Origin: Hsuehochloa calcarea
Lineage: Eukaryota; Streptophyta; Magnoliopsida; Poales; Poaceae
Assembly: GCA_036346395.1 (NCBI GenBank)
Contig: CM070594.1
Span: forward strand, 23,903,385 to 23,967,384
Direction of reading: 5' to 3'
DNA: 64,000 bases
Part shown: in pieces, positions 33,662-45,183 of the stretch
Numbering within the stretch: the first letter of the stretch is position 1
How the letters are laid out: each line of letters starts with the position of its first letter
The notes under the pieces: generated by a model
Databases searched by the model: none
Seen by the model: the letters and a program-made list of their open reading frames with translations, nothing else
What the model was told of the DNA's origin: nothing
Made by a program: the position numbers and the translations under genes

Positions 33662-36600
33662 TAATTGATTGCATTAGTTATGCGTTTCGCTAGCGGGCGT
33701 TGATCAGTTGAGTTCGTGGTTGATGTCCTGGGTTTTGCCAGGCTACACCACTGTTTGTAGTATGATATTAGAGAACTTCTTACCTCTGTTCCATAAGCTC
33801 TGTATTGAGCATGAGCTCATTGATGAACTTGTTGCCTTTCTCGAACTGATATCTGGTTTCCTGGTTGTGGTTCCTGGCAGTTCGTGAATTCTTTTGAAAT
33901 TGGGGTTTTAATGAAGAAGGCAAGCTCAGCAGCTTCTCGATTCGTTCTTTGAAACAAATATTGCCCTTTCGACTATTGTGATATTTTCGCTCCACGTGAG
34001 CATAGTTCAAATGCAAGATTCCTCTTTTCACAAAAGACTTGTTTTACCCCTATTGGGGAAATTTAACTCATTCATTCGTTTGGAATCTCGGTATTGGAAA
34101 ACTTCTTTTGCAAGTTCTTTATCAAGTGTGTATTGATCTTGCATATTTCTCTTGAGCTGCTTTAGTAAGTCGTTCTCTTCCTTGATTTTCGAATTTGACA
34201 AATTCTTGTCCGGTGGCGATTGATGAATTTCTCTTGGGTTCATGATTTTGGTAGACGAGTTTAAAAGGCCTTTAATGGTACTCCAAAACATTATTGTTTT
34301 TCGATTGTTGAATTGCTTTTACTACGAATGATCTTTGTAAATTGGCAACATTGATATTTTCATGGTTGTTCTTTCTTTCTCATTGGAAAAGAGCGACTCA
34401 TTTACTCGTTTGATGGTTTGCCTAATGAGAATTCTTATTGCAAGTTCGTTAACACGAGAAAGCTTTGGCTCAATGTATTCCTTTTGGAACCCTCTCGCTT
34501 GTTGAAATTTGATGCATCTTTTCAAGAAAAGCGTTAAAACCCTTTTGGAGTGCTTGGTTATGCTTAAGTCAGGGGTTGTACCCAAACAAAGATTGTGGGC
34601 TACGGGTTTCTATTAGACCCTATTTGTTTTTCAAAATAGTTTCTTGCCTTTCTGGCTGCTGAGCTCTCATTGCTGTTTGTGAATGTTATTTTTTACAAGA
34701 TCGATCTCCTTATGTTAGCCCTATCTCTCTTGTTGATAAGGGCAGCTCGGTTATCCGTTTGACAGTTCGGAGAATGAAAATTTCCTTTCACAAAGTTCAT
34801 TGAAGAAATTTCGACTATGTTCATTTCTTTGGAATATTTGGAGTGTTGGAGTTTAGAACCTCCCTTTGGAAAAGAAAAGTGTCGAAACCCCCTTTCTCTA
34901 GAGTTTTGAAGTGCTGGGTGTGATGTTTGTTCAACTTTGTGGTTTTCGTACCAGAATTCTTTTCTAGAACAAGTTGTTATTATAATTCCATGTGATGCTG
35001 AAAATTTTTATGACCCGATTTATCATGTTTCCTTTAGAAGGTTTATTGACACGATCAGTAATGTGAGAGTAAGGTTGATTCTTTTGTAGAGAAAGAAGTT
35101 TGACCACCTTCTTGATGTTTCCAAAATGATTCAATTTGAGTTTTGTGTTCATGACCTATTGGAGGTCCCAGTTTATTATGATAAACGAAGTTTGCCACGT
35201 AAAGCGATTTGTGCGAGTTATAATGGTTCTTCAGTGATGCGATCGTTTTGATCTTGAATGATCGTTGTTCTTATCTGTAAAGATCCGATATTCTCTTCTT
35301 GTGAGGCTCATGTTTTCAATTGTGGACTCCACCTATGTTCAATGAGTTCATTGCGTAATTGGTTTTCCTCTTGGTTGTGTTCACTGCGAGTGGTAAGCAA
35401 TTCTCTAGTTGGTGAAGATCGTTTCTATTTGCCTCTTCTTTTGAGAAAGAATCAACCCATTCTTTCCACGTGGGTCTTTCGAAATACTTTCTAAATGTTG
35501 TAGTGAGTTTGATGTTGATACATGTGGAAATTTGATCGCCCTTGGTGATATCGCTTAACATGAGAATACTTCGAGTTTAGTTTTCGTGACCTTTTGGGAG
35601 TTCATGAATCATCCGAAACCGAAAATATTTTGGGTAACTTGAGGTATAGGATTATCCTATTGCTTCTTAAGAGTTTCGTGTGATTTAGCCCTAAAGGCTC
35701 CTTGGTTTGGGTTCGCTAAGAGAGGTTACAATCAAAGTAAATTATCGTCGATTCGTTGAGAATCCGCTTGTTTTCCCCAAGTCTTGTAAAGGAAATGCTT
35801 CAATTTTGTGGTGAAGGCATTTGGATCTCATGTTTCATGAGTAGATGAACTATTAGAACAAATTTGGCGGGTTGAAAAATGTTATTGGTTCTTAAGTAGT
35901 TCCGTGGATTGGACTAAAGAACTTACCTTGTTCATGTGGCAAGGTGTTATTCGCTCAAGGACTAATTGTTGTGTTAAAGGAAAGGGCAGAGAAGTAGCAT
36001 TAGTCCGAGTCAAGTTTTGTAACTTGAGGTTTTAAAACATGCCTAAATTTTCGCCTTTTCACTCCAAAGATTTGAGTTTCAATCGTAATGCCGTTTTCTT
36101 ATCGGTTGTTATTTGCTATTATCTTCTCGAGGAATGTGTTCCTCAACTACGAACTTAGTTTTCGTTTTCTAAGATCACCTTTAGCGAGAATATTTCTTTT
36201 GGTTTCTTGGCGCGTGGTGAGCAACGCTTCTGTATGAATGAACTTGTTTTTATTCGCCTCTTCCTTTTGAGAAAGGATCACAGTTTCGTGTTGCGAAGTG
36301 TTTGCAAGGTGAAAGTTTGGCAACTGTTTGGTGGTGGATGAGTAATCGTAGCGACGATATTTTGCTACCAAGTTATCGGAGGAGTAGTAGAATGTGAAAT
36401 AGTTTTGATCTGTATCACTTGGAGGAAATTGATTCACGAGATGTTTGACTTCAAGTAAGTCTGAAAAGTGTTACGGCTGATTAACACCTGGTATAGTGAA
36501 ATTCTAGAACTTCAATTCAGGATTGAAAGGTTGGTGATTATCAGAGGTATGGAAACCTTCATTGAATTTTTAGAGTAACGCAATTGGATAGCATTGCGAG

Positions 36601-37714
36601 ATGGTGTGGGTGATTTCTGATGATGTCAATGAGTGAGTATGTTAGTATGGTGGTAATGTTGGAGATTTAATTCGATGATTTCACAATCGGTTATAAGAGC
36701 AATCCGTTGTAGAGGTTTTGGAAGTTGGATCTGGATCATGCATTTTTATGCTAGACCATTGGTCACGCGATGATTGTGCGTAGAGGAAGTGGGATAATAG
36801 AGTTTCTGAGCAATGAATGGTCATTGATAGAACTCTTACGATGTAATACATGTCCGTGCGTGCTAAGGATCTTGAATTGTTGTTATTGGAAATTGAAGGT
36901 AATGTGATTGCGTGGTGCCTACTAATGTGGTGTTATGGATGCCTTCAATCAAATCGATTTTGTATTACCTAGAGTATCCTAGTAGATTTCATAGAGTCTC
37001 TTCACAATGGTGTGGATGATTTAATTCAGTTTGAGCATGATTTGAGGATATTTAACTAAGAGGTTTAAGCTCGTGTGGTATGCGATGAAGTCAAATTCAA
37101 GGTTCAGAGAAATTTTATCCCTAGAAGAGAGAAACTGTGGAAAGAAATGTTCATCGGATAATTAGGTGTTTTCTTGATTCTCGCTTGAGTTTGGTATTGT
37201 TGACCTGTGTTTTCGCAATTTGAGTTGAGGCTGTGTTGGCATGTAGATTCTTTCCAATTCAGACAAACTGCCAGTGTTTGGTTTGGGCGTTCCAGTAATT
37301 TCTCCTTTGGTTGTAGTGGTGTTCATTTGTAAACTGCCTATTTAGAAAATGGATTTGTTTTGAGATGAATTGTCCAATTTGGAATTTAATCTTTTGGTGG
37401 AGAGTTAGCATTGAGTGGACGCGATGAGGACTCTCTATTTTCAATTGGATTCTCTTCGTTTTTGAAAGTTGCGTAAATTAGAAAGTTGGTATTTCGCTTT
37501 GACCGTCTCTGTATACGCCAAGTACACAACGTCGGGTGTGTTCTGGTGCTGAGTGGGCAGCTGAACCATTCAAGGTTCGAGTTTTAGTTTAAGACGTTGA
37601 CCATCGAGTAAGGTCTTACCTTCGATCCTCTTCTGATGAGTGTACCTAGAAAGTTCAAGTTGATTGTTAGGTCAGACGTTGCTTCACATCTTTGCTTTGT
37701 GGTTTCTCTATTCC

Positions 37715-37790
37715 GAGAGAGAGGCCACTTGGGAGATAGAGTCTCGCATGCGCGAGCAGATATCGAACCGCTTGTTTACAGTGCAAGTTA
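37715..37790 (+). pseudogene. Remnant of the pol C-terminus in X4
   Basis: In one frame the sequence reads SEREATWEIESRMREQ, clearly the same as the X2 pol tail (ATWELESRMREQYP near 6985-7040). Upstream (37560-37700) a frame-broken stretch may continue it. It lies 50-150 bases before the PPT, exactly where pol ends in X2. This shows the X4 interior was once next to a gag-pol of X2 type, most of which was replaced or lost. Confidence 0.7.
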
Positions 37791-37841
37791 AATCCGTTGA
37801 TTTCAACTCCTTGAAATTGTTCTGGTATTAGTTGCCGGTTA

Positions 37842-37876
37842 GAATTCGAGGTCGAATTCCGTTAAGGGGGGTAGAA
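37842..37876 (+). other. X4 inverted repeat and polypurine tract
   Basis: GAATTCGA-GG-TCGAATTC (37842-37859) followed by TTAAGGGGGGTAGAA (37862-37876), which abuts the 3' LTR. Confidence 0.85.
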
Positions 37877-40051
37877 TGTAATACCCCGAAGGTGATTCGG
37901 CTTATTAGAAAAGTTTCGGAAGAGGGAGCTAATCGAAAAACCAGAATCATCTTTTCACCGGGGGGTTTTCTGTGATTTCACGGCAACCTGGGCCTAGGCC
38001 ACGGCCCAGGAGGGGCCCATGTGGTGGCTGGCCATAAGGGGGTTCCCACCCCCAAACCCTAAACTCCACATTTCTCTCCCCCTCCCCTCCTTTGGAGCCG
38101 CCGCCACCTTTCGCCATTGCTGTGTGCCGCCTTGTACGTCGATTTTGGGTAAGATGCATTCGTTTTCTGTCCTATCCATCTGTTAGAACGTTGTAGGTAT
38201 TGTTCTTAGCTTTCCATAGCCACCGAGATCACGTGATTCCGCCTTACGGTTTAGGAGATATGATTTGTTTAGTGCGCGCTATTCTGTCTGTCTGACGAGA
38301 AGGATCTGTCGGCTTGATCCTAGGTTTTGATTTAGTTAGAGGCATTTCCAGAACCTCCACCCAAATAAGTTATTGTAGCCCTTTAAATTTCTTTCAAAGC
38401 TGATAAAGATCATCTCCATTGGATCTGTATAATGACAGTTATGATATTTTCTTTACCACTGTTCTGAATTCTGGGCAGATAAATGTTAGCGTTTTCATCT
38501 ATTGTTTAGACTACTGTAGAGGCCGAATCTGGGGTTTTGCCCTTCTAGTGTTTTATTCCTGGGAACGTTTGCTTTCTTTTGGCACCAAGATCAGGAAAAT
38601 CCGATCTGTAGTTTGGGAGATATGAATTTTTGATTGCGATCTATTCAGTCTGCCTGAAAACTGGGGTCAGTAGGTTTGTCCCTCGATTTTGTTCAAATTA
38701 GGGGCCGAATTAGAACCTTCACCCAACTAAGTTACTGTAGTTCTCGAATTTATCTTTTCAAGTTGATAAGGATCATTCTCATTGGATCAGTAGGCTAAAA
38801 GTTACGTCGTTTTATTTATTACTGATCTGTATTCTGGACAGACGTAGATGGGTTGTGTTTAACTGATAATTAACCCTCCGTTTTGGCCGAATCAGGGGAT
38901 TCCGTCAACTAATGTTTTGTAGACTGATCAGTTAAGAATCAGTGAGCACTGGTTTCATGTCTTTTAGAGTTACAGACAATTAATGGTGAATTTGCTCGTA
39001 CGACTGCCAGAAGTTAGGTAATCTGAACTTTTTGTGTAGAGGATCAAATTGAACCTTTTCTTTGGTTGGTTTGGTTAGAGATTGTGGGAGGGCACGTGTA
39101 GCACTGTCGTACTCGGTTGTCCTCATATCGATCATTTTATATTGTAGGCGGTGAAGCGGTGAGTGGAGGGTACCTCGATTACCTCCCAAACCGTCAGTAG
39201 CAAGCATGCAAGTAACTTGTATACTATGATTGATGCATTATGTGATGTGTGAATGAATGATTATATTTGTCCGTATTTGTAGATGAATGCCATGTGTATC
39301 TTTTCATTTATGAGTACTATTCAATCTTGCCATGGGATCACATCATGACATGCATAAATTACCTTTGTAAGACCCATCAATTCCAAAGATGGGCACTTGA
39401 AAATCCCATCAATTCCGAATGGATACGTGAGTCCACCATTCCAATGTGGGCCACGTTACGTGAGTCCACCATTCCAATGTGGGCCACGTTGGACGGCCGA
39501 TGAAACGTTCTTCATACGGTTACTTTAAGTGAACACCGACGGTGTTTCACTCGCTATCCAGATATCTTCGCGATATGTCCAATTCCTTCAATGCATCATT
39601 TCACTTCATCCATTCATTGAGTTGTTTCCAATCAATGTTCCAGTTATGATTGTGATAAATTGTTCATGGTATGTTTGATTGTTACATACAAGTACTTGCT
39701 GAGTCTTTGGCTCATTCTTGCTTTGCTGTTTTATTTAGGTAAATGACAAGGAAGAATGATCTCGTGGAGGGTAGTTCAACACGATGCACTCACTACCATA
39801 ATCCAAATATTTTGAGAACTTTTATGTTCGTTATTTATGTCTTGTGTTGAATTGTAATAAGCCATTTTGGTCATAACTACCGTATCCCTCTGAATTATTT
39901 ATTTCCATTCCGTTGATTAAACTTGATGATGAATCCTTGTTTCCGTATATCCTTATTAACTCCTTCACCTTGTCATGCGTTTTGATGTTATTATTCTAAA
40001 GAGTAGTGATTGTAGGTGACATCTTGACTTCCTTATAGTCAGGGTGTTACA
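37877..40051 (+). repeat. X4 3' LTR
   Basis: 2,175 bp, nearly identical to 31201-33381. Unit markers fall at 38256, 38437, 38618, 38800 and about 38978, preserving the ~182-bp period. Differences from the 5' LTR include CAG sites: ATTCCAGAATGGG (32730) reads ATTCCGAATGGA (39412), and CTATACTGCAGATATT reads CTATCCAGATATCTT (39551). Confidence 0.93.
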
Positions 40052-40056
40052 AGGAG

Positions 40057-40534
40057 TTCCGTGTGTTATGTATAGATTGTGTGGTTTGGTACCAAAACGA
40101 AGTTTGGCCCAAGGTACATTAGTTTGTTTCTGGAAGTTGCCGAGATTTTTGGAAGAAAGTGTATCGTTAGGACCGTCTCGTGTCCATGCACGGGGCACAC
40201 AACATTTTGTTTGACCCGATGTCAAGGTAGTATTTGAGAGATCAGGACTACAAGGTTTTGTTAGAGCCGTTGACCACCAAGTAAGACCGCACCTTCGACT
40301 TCTATCCGTTGAGTGTACCGGAAAATGACGAGATGAGTGTTGAGGTGTAAGATGTTGACATCCATCAAGGTGATGTGGTCCATAAGTCCGAGAGGGAAGT
40401 GATCAAAGAGTTGGAGTCTCACATGCGTGAGAAGTATCTGGAATTGTTCTCGACGGATATGTGTTAAGGGTTGCTTTATTTCAGTTTCGTTGTCGTGTAG
40501 AATTCGAGGACGAATTCTTTAAAGGAGGGGAGAA
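40057..40534 (+). pseudogene. Y1 interior, right part, with pol-end remnant
   Basis: Resumes after X4. Near 40395-40460 one frame reads REVIKELESHMREKYLELF, the diverged end of a gypsy pol (same place and pattern as X4 and X2). It is followed by GAATTCG-AGGA-CGAATTC (40500-40517) and the PPT AAAGGAGGGGAGAA ending at 40534. The remainder of pol is absent. Confidence 0.65.
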
Positions 40535-41919
40535 TGTAACATCCCTAAATTCTATTCATAAAATTAATAAAAGTAGAATTGATTACTAAGAAATTGAGCC
40601 TCTTGGGCCAAGAGTGGTTGTAATTAAATCTTAGTTGAAGCATAATCCATCTTAGAGTCTGAATCAAAGTGGGCTTTTAGTCTAAACCCTAGCCCAACTA
40701 ATACTGTATTTGTTTCTCTGTTTCTGTGACACAAGCGCCGTCCTCCTATTTTTCGCGTCCTTGTGCATGCAGCCGCCACCCAGCCTCTGTCGCGCCTCCT
40801 CTTTCCCTGCTTCTCCCTTGCCGAGCCGCCTCACGCCTCCAAGATTCCACGCTCGACATCAGATGCCGCCCAAGCCTAGTGTAGCCATGCATGGCAGCCG
40901 ACTAATTGGCATGCATTCTTTCCGTATGCACTCATGTCGTATGCATGTGTTAGCATTGCCACATGCAAACTGGGATTTTTAGTGGCACTTCCGATCAAGG
41001 AAATGAGGAACATGGGAGCCACCAAAAGAAGAAGAAAAGAGGAGGAAGGAAAGAGGGAGAGGAAGAAGTCGGGATCCGGGTTTTTTTCGTAGCGTGGTAA
41101 CGATCTGGTTTTCCCTCTCCGTTTTGTTAATTTATTTAGAGATTGGAATTGAGATTAGAGAGGGGTTTTAGAATTTGTCTATTCGGGGGAAACCGACTAC
41201 TAGATCTGTTTAGTCTGCTATTATGTTGTACAATTAATTTGGGTACCTTAGTGGCAAATTTTGGGAATATCATTTACTAGTTAATTGTAGAGGATTTTGA
41301 TAGCTTTCTATAGAATATTTAATCATATCGATCGGATGATTAAAGTTTAAGTTATGAATTTTGTAAGCCTGCTGTCTAGGGAGTTGTCATCTTTTGGCAT
41401 CATCTGAGTAGACTGTAGATTAAAATTAGTAAATGAGCTAATTAGGATTTTTGATCTACATGAAAGGTATAGATAATTGTCTAAGGATTCTAGACAGTCC
41501 AAAAACATAAATTTTGGTTGGGGAAAACGGAAGTTATGAAAAAAAAGTAAACCTACTATCTAGAAAAAAATGTAGGTTGTTTCGTGAGGATTCCAGAAAG
41601 TCTTGGTTGGATGTACCTGGAGTTCGGATTAATAAATTAGAGACATTTTACTACTGGGACAACGGGTGGTATGTCTGGTAGATTTGGGTTAATTTGGCGG
41701 TTTGGTGTAAACATACGAGGTCGATTAGTGTGATGGGTTGGTGCTGTGATGATGTGATTTTGATAATATTTTTGAGTGTGTGTTATTACTTGCTTGTTCA
41801 GGAACTGTGGCCTCATGCGTTATGCCACAATTTCGTCATTCGGCTTCGAACGGCTAAGAGGCAAGTGCATGGTAGAGTGGTGAACAACGGGTTGTTCACC
41901 ACTGTCGTTGATATTACTC
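40535..41919 (+). repeat. Y1 3' LTR, truncated
   Basis: Matches 16792-17152 plus 25755 to about 26770 nearly base for base, then stops after GTTGATATTACT. It joins copia S1 RT sequence with only 2-3 bases of possible microhomology. About 930 bp of the LTR 3' part are missing. Candidate exon copy near 41807-41869. Confidence 0.85.
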
Positions 41920-42500
41920 AGGGTTTCAGCCAAGTTGAAGGGTTAGATTTTGATGAGACATTTGCTCCTGTTGCTAGACTAGAAGCCATTCGCATTCTGC
42001 TTGCATTTGCTGCATCAAAAGGTTTTAAATTATATCAGATGGATGTTAAAAGTGCCTTTTTAAATGGTTTCATAGATGATGAAGTGTATGTTAAGCAACC
42101 CCCTGGTTTTGAGGATCCTAAATATCCAAATCGTGTTTTCAAGCTATCTAAAGCATTATATGGTCTTAAACAAGCCCCTAGAGCCTGGTATGATAGACTT
42201 AAGACCTTCTTGCTTAAAAATAATTTTGAGATGGGTAAAGTGGATAAAACTCTATTTATTCTTAGACATGACAATGACTTCCTGCTTGCTCAAATTTATG
42301 TGGATGATATTATCTTTGGTGGTTCCTCTAATGCTCTTGTTTCAAATTTTTCTCGACACCATGTCCGTGGAATTTGAGATGAGTATGATGGGAGAGCTTA
42401 ATTACTTTTTGGGACTTCAAATCAAGCAATGCAAGGAAGGAACTTTCATCCATCGACGAAGTACACTAAAGATCTACTAAAACGCTTCAACATGGGTGAT
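41920..42500 (+). pseudogene. S1 left copy: reverse transcriptase, N-truncated
   Basis: Starts at GFSQVEGLDFDETFAPVARL and continues EAIRILLAFAASKGFKLYQM, SAFLNGFIDDEVYVKQPPGF, ALYGLKQAPRAWYDRL and the catalytic YVDD box (42297-42308), all in one frame to 42377. A frameshift then moves EFEMSMMGELNYFLGLQIKQ into the next frame (42370-42430). The open frame extends upstream to 41694 only because it runs through Y1 LTR by chance; the first ~75 residues are not RT. This copy is much better preserved than the right one. Confidence 0.85.
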
Positions 42501-42539
42501 TTGCAAGCCAATTTCCACTCCCATGGCAACTCGATCGTT

Positions 42540-43240
42540 TTGGATCCAGATGAGGAAGGAGAAGTCGTGGATCAACGCGAGTACCGCAGCATGATCGGCT
42601 CCCTTCTGTATTTGACGGCCTCGAGACCGGACATTCACTTCACGGTATGCCTTTGTGCAAGATTTGAGCGTCTCAAGAACTTCCCATCGCCAAGCCGTTA
42701 AGTTTATATTCGGTATTTACACTCTACCCTTTTATATGGCATTTGGTATTCCGCTCTTGACCTTGTCCATTAGAGGTTTTGATTCGATTTTGCGGGTCGT
42801 CGGTTAGATAGGAAGAGTACCTCGTGCACTGTCACTTCCTAGGCACTTCTCTTGTATCTTGGTCTTCTAGGAAGCAGTCTTCTGTTGCACAATCCACTCT
42901 TGGAGCGGAGTATGTAGCTGCTGCTAGTTGTTGTAGCCAGATTTTGTGGATGACGTCCACTTTGAAAGATTATGGGTTAAACTTTGCTAGTGTTCCTCTT
43001 TTCTGTGATAACACTTCTGCTATAATATTTGCTAAAACCCCAGTGCAACATTCTAGGACTAAACACATAGACATTCGCTTTCACTTCCTTAAAGATCATG
43101 TTGAAAAAGGTGATATTGTGATGCACTTCGTAGAGTCCGAAGCTCAATTGGCAGATATTCTTACCAAGCCTTTAGATCAAACTAGATTTTCCTCCTTAAG
43201 AAGTGAGTTAGGGGTAATTTATCCTTATGGGTTGGTTTGA
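42540..43240 (+). pseudogene. S1 left copy: RNase H and end of pol
   Basis: YRSMIGSLLYLTASRPDI (42572-42625) marks the RT-RNase H connection. After a damaged stretch (42660-42830) the RNase H runs open from about 42824: SSVAQSTLGAEYVAAASC (catalytic Glu in AEY), LFCDNTSAI (Asp), QHSRTKHIDIRFHFLKDH and ESEAQLADILTKPLD, ending YPYGLV-stop at 43240. These are standard copia RNase H motifs. A purine tract GAGGGGGAG begins at the stop codon. Confidence 0.85.
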
Positions 43241-45073
43241 GGGGGAGTTTGATATTTTTCTTATCTTTTCTTGTTCTTTTGATCTTTTATTGTTCTTTTT
43301 CTGAACTTAGTGATCTTTTCGAACTTTTTAGGTTTTTAGGCTTTTTAATTGCATCTCATTGTGTCATATTGCATTCATATGAAAACTTCAACAAGTGGTT
43401 ACAACAAATGGTATGAAAAATCCAAAAAGATGCATTGTAATATAAGATTTTCTGCTTATTTTTGATGAAGCTTTGCCTATTACCCTTTAGAGCTTTTGTA
43501 TTTCAAATTCTTGCTCAATGTCATATCTAGTTCTTTGACTTGCTAGAATTATCATGCTTTTACATGTGTAGCTAAGTCTTTGCTATTTGAGCTAGAACTT
43601 TAAAACAACTCGAACTAAGAAATTGCAATTTGTGGATGTTTTAGCGAGTTGCGCAATTAGTGCTCCTCTTGTGACATTGGCCCTATCAGAATTGCTTTGT
43701 TAGCTCTTTGATCTAAAATTGACCATTACTTGAGCTTTTGTGTTCTTGAGATTCTAAAAATGCTCTTGTGAAAAATGAAAATCAAGATTGTCTTATGCTT
43801 AAATTGTGCCAAACTATTCTTACGAGACTGCTTGTCAAATGACATGAATTGGAGATAGTTTGATGAACCAGACGATCTCATGGGGACTGCTTGTCAGAAA
43901 TGACATGAACCTCAAGATTTGTCGCCCCGGTAGAAGCTTAGAAAGAGTTTGTGGATGGCTCCTAGTCCAGGATCTTCTTTACTAAGATATACCTTTAATC
44001 AACTTTTGGTCGAAGCTTAGGATGAGTTTGTGGATGGCTCCTAGTCCAGGATCTTGTCACTAAGTTAGATCATTAGTCAACTTCAATATTCAATGCAAAT
44101 GAGAAAAATGTTGACAAATGGGCGTTTACAAAATATTGAGCAAAATGTTTCAATACGGGACTTGATTGACTCTTAATGTGGTCTTTGTTAGATTTTTGAT
44201 CTCACTTTGACATTTTGACATGGCCAATTTCACTTTAGGATCCCTGTTGATGAACTTGCTGAATTTGAAGCGTTGCTTAAATTGATCAAATCTACTGCTT
44301 TACTTTTGAGCCTTTGTGCTTAGCTTTGATATATATGTCTTACCATGATCTTGCTAGCGCTGTCAGGCTTGATATGCTGTTTGTGCAATATTAGAGATAC
44401 TAGATTGTTCTTTTGGGTAATCTCCAAAGCTTCTTGTAATCAAAAATTGAAAAATACAAAAAAATGAAGCCACTCCATTGCACTTCATGCATACTCCTCT
44501 TTATGCTTCTTTTGTTTCTGCTTCTTCCTTTATTCTATATTTATTATCTCTGGATGAGAGGAAGGCATGATTCCTTGATGAATCCATTGTCAAAGGGGGA
44601 GAAGATGTGTTAAATGAGAAGAGAAGATATGTTAATGAGAATATATTTCTTTGTTGGGGGAGAAGTTGTTGGGGGAGAAGTTTGTACAAAGGGGAGAAAC
44701 TGAAAATTTGAAATTTGAGGATCATAGTGAGGGGGAGTTATTGAGTTGTATTCTTATTGTCTTATTGAATATTCTGAACTTGAATTGCATTCTTTTATCC
44801 TCACAATGATCATAGGTCAATTGAACAATTGTTCTTTCATATGGACCTCATGTGAGAATTTTGACCCTTTTCTGGAAATCTAAGTTTTTTATGCTTTCTT
44901 TTGCCTTGCCTCACATGCATATACTATTCTGATGCCAGCTTGGTCATTTACATTGCTTTTTCTTGCTTATGGACCAAGTTGTGCCTTTGTGCGAAAACTG
45001 CGAGTAAACTCGTTTTCAAACCTCTTACTTACATTTTATGGATAATTGCCAATGTGTTCATCAAGGGGGAGAT
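43241..45073 (+). other. S1 3' spacer between pol and LTR
   Basis: 1.8 kb with no credible ORF (Sireviruses may carry an env-like ORF here; I see none). Purine tracts at 43239-43247, 44591-44603, 44655-44683, 44728-44738 and the final PPT AAGGGGGAGATT (45063-45073). Two direct repeats: ACTGCTTGTCA..AATGACATGAA at 43827 and 43886, and an ~80-bp unit with GTGGATGGCTCCTAGTCCAG at 43951 and 44030. The second motif is also in the S2 spacer (59679-59698). Confidence 0.75.
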
Positions 45074-45183
45074 TGTGGATTTCATGGGGATATGTCCCAG
45101 ATCTTAGGATGATGTGACAATTGGCAATGGTGTTTACGGTTTGTCGTTTCACGCGTTTCGACAAAGTGTCGCCATCGACGAGG

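Larger units (their letters stand above)
33396..37840 (+). repeat. X4 interior, non-coding
   Basis: About 4.4 kb. No gag, protease, RT, RNase H or integrase motif in six frames. Phrases recur inside it: TTGCAAGTTC (34109, 34439), and a GTGGTAAGCAA...CCTCTTCTTTTGAGAAAG segment near 35390-35450 with a diverged second copy near 36215-36275. Three short antisense ORFs (34585-33780) have partners in X1 and X3. At 37715-37790 a pol-end remnant is visible in the sense direction (next entry). Homologous to X1, X3 (reverse) and more distantly Y1. Confidence 0.75.
31201..40051 (+). mobile_element. X4: complete non-autonomous gypsy element
   Basis: 8,851 bp flanked by a perfect TSD AGGAG (31196-31200 and 40052-40056). 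LTRs 31201-33381 and 37877-40051 are nearly identical, so insertion is recent. It has an intact PBS and a PPT, but a 4.5 kb interior lacking all retroelement protein domains except a short pol tail. The best-preserved member of the non-coding X group. Retention of both LTR ends, PBS and PPT with a perfect TSD shows it was mobilised, presumably by proteins of an X2-like element. Confidence 0.92.
16792..41919 (+). mobile_element. Y1: gypsy element without coding capacity, split by X3 and X4
   Basis: 5' LTR begins TGGTAACATCCC at 16792 and ends at 27704; the 3' LTR begins TGTAACATCCC at 40535 after a PPT (AAAGGAGGGGAGAA) and is cut off at about 41919. Both LTRs start with the same ~360 bases (16792-17152 and 40535-40893), proving the pairing. 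Removing X3 and X4 leaves an LTR of about 2.31 kb and an interior of about 3.97 kb. That interior has no gag, RT or integrase and keeps only a degraded pol end. The TSD cannot be checked because the 3' LTR is truncated. Confidence 0.82.

Noticed and set aside
43241..45073. Possible env-like ORF in the S1 spacer
   Set aside because: Only ORFs below about 75 codons on either strand; no signal peptide or coiled coil that repeats in S2.
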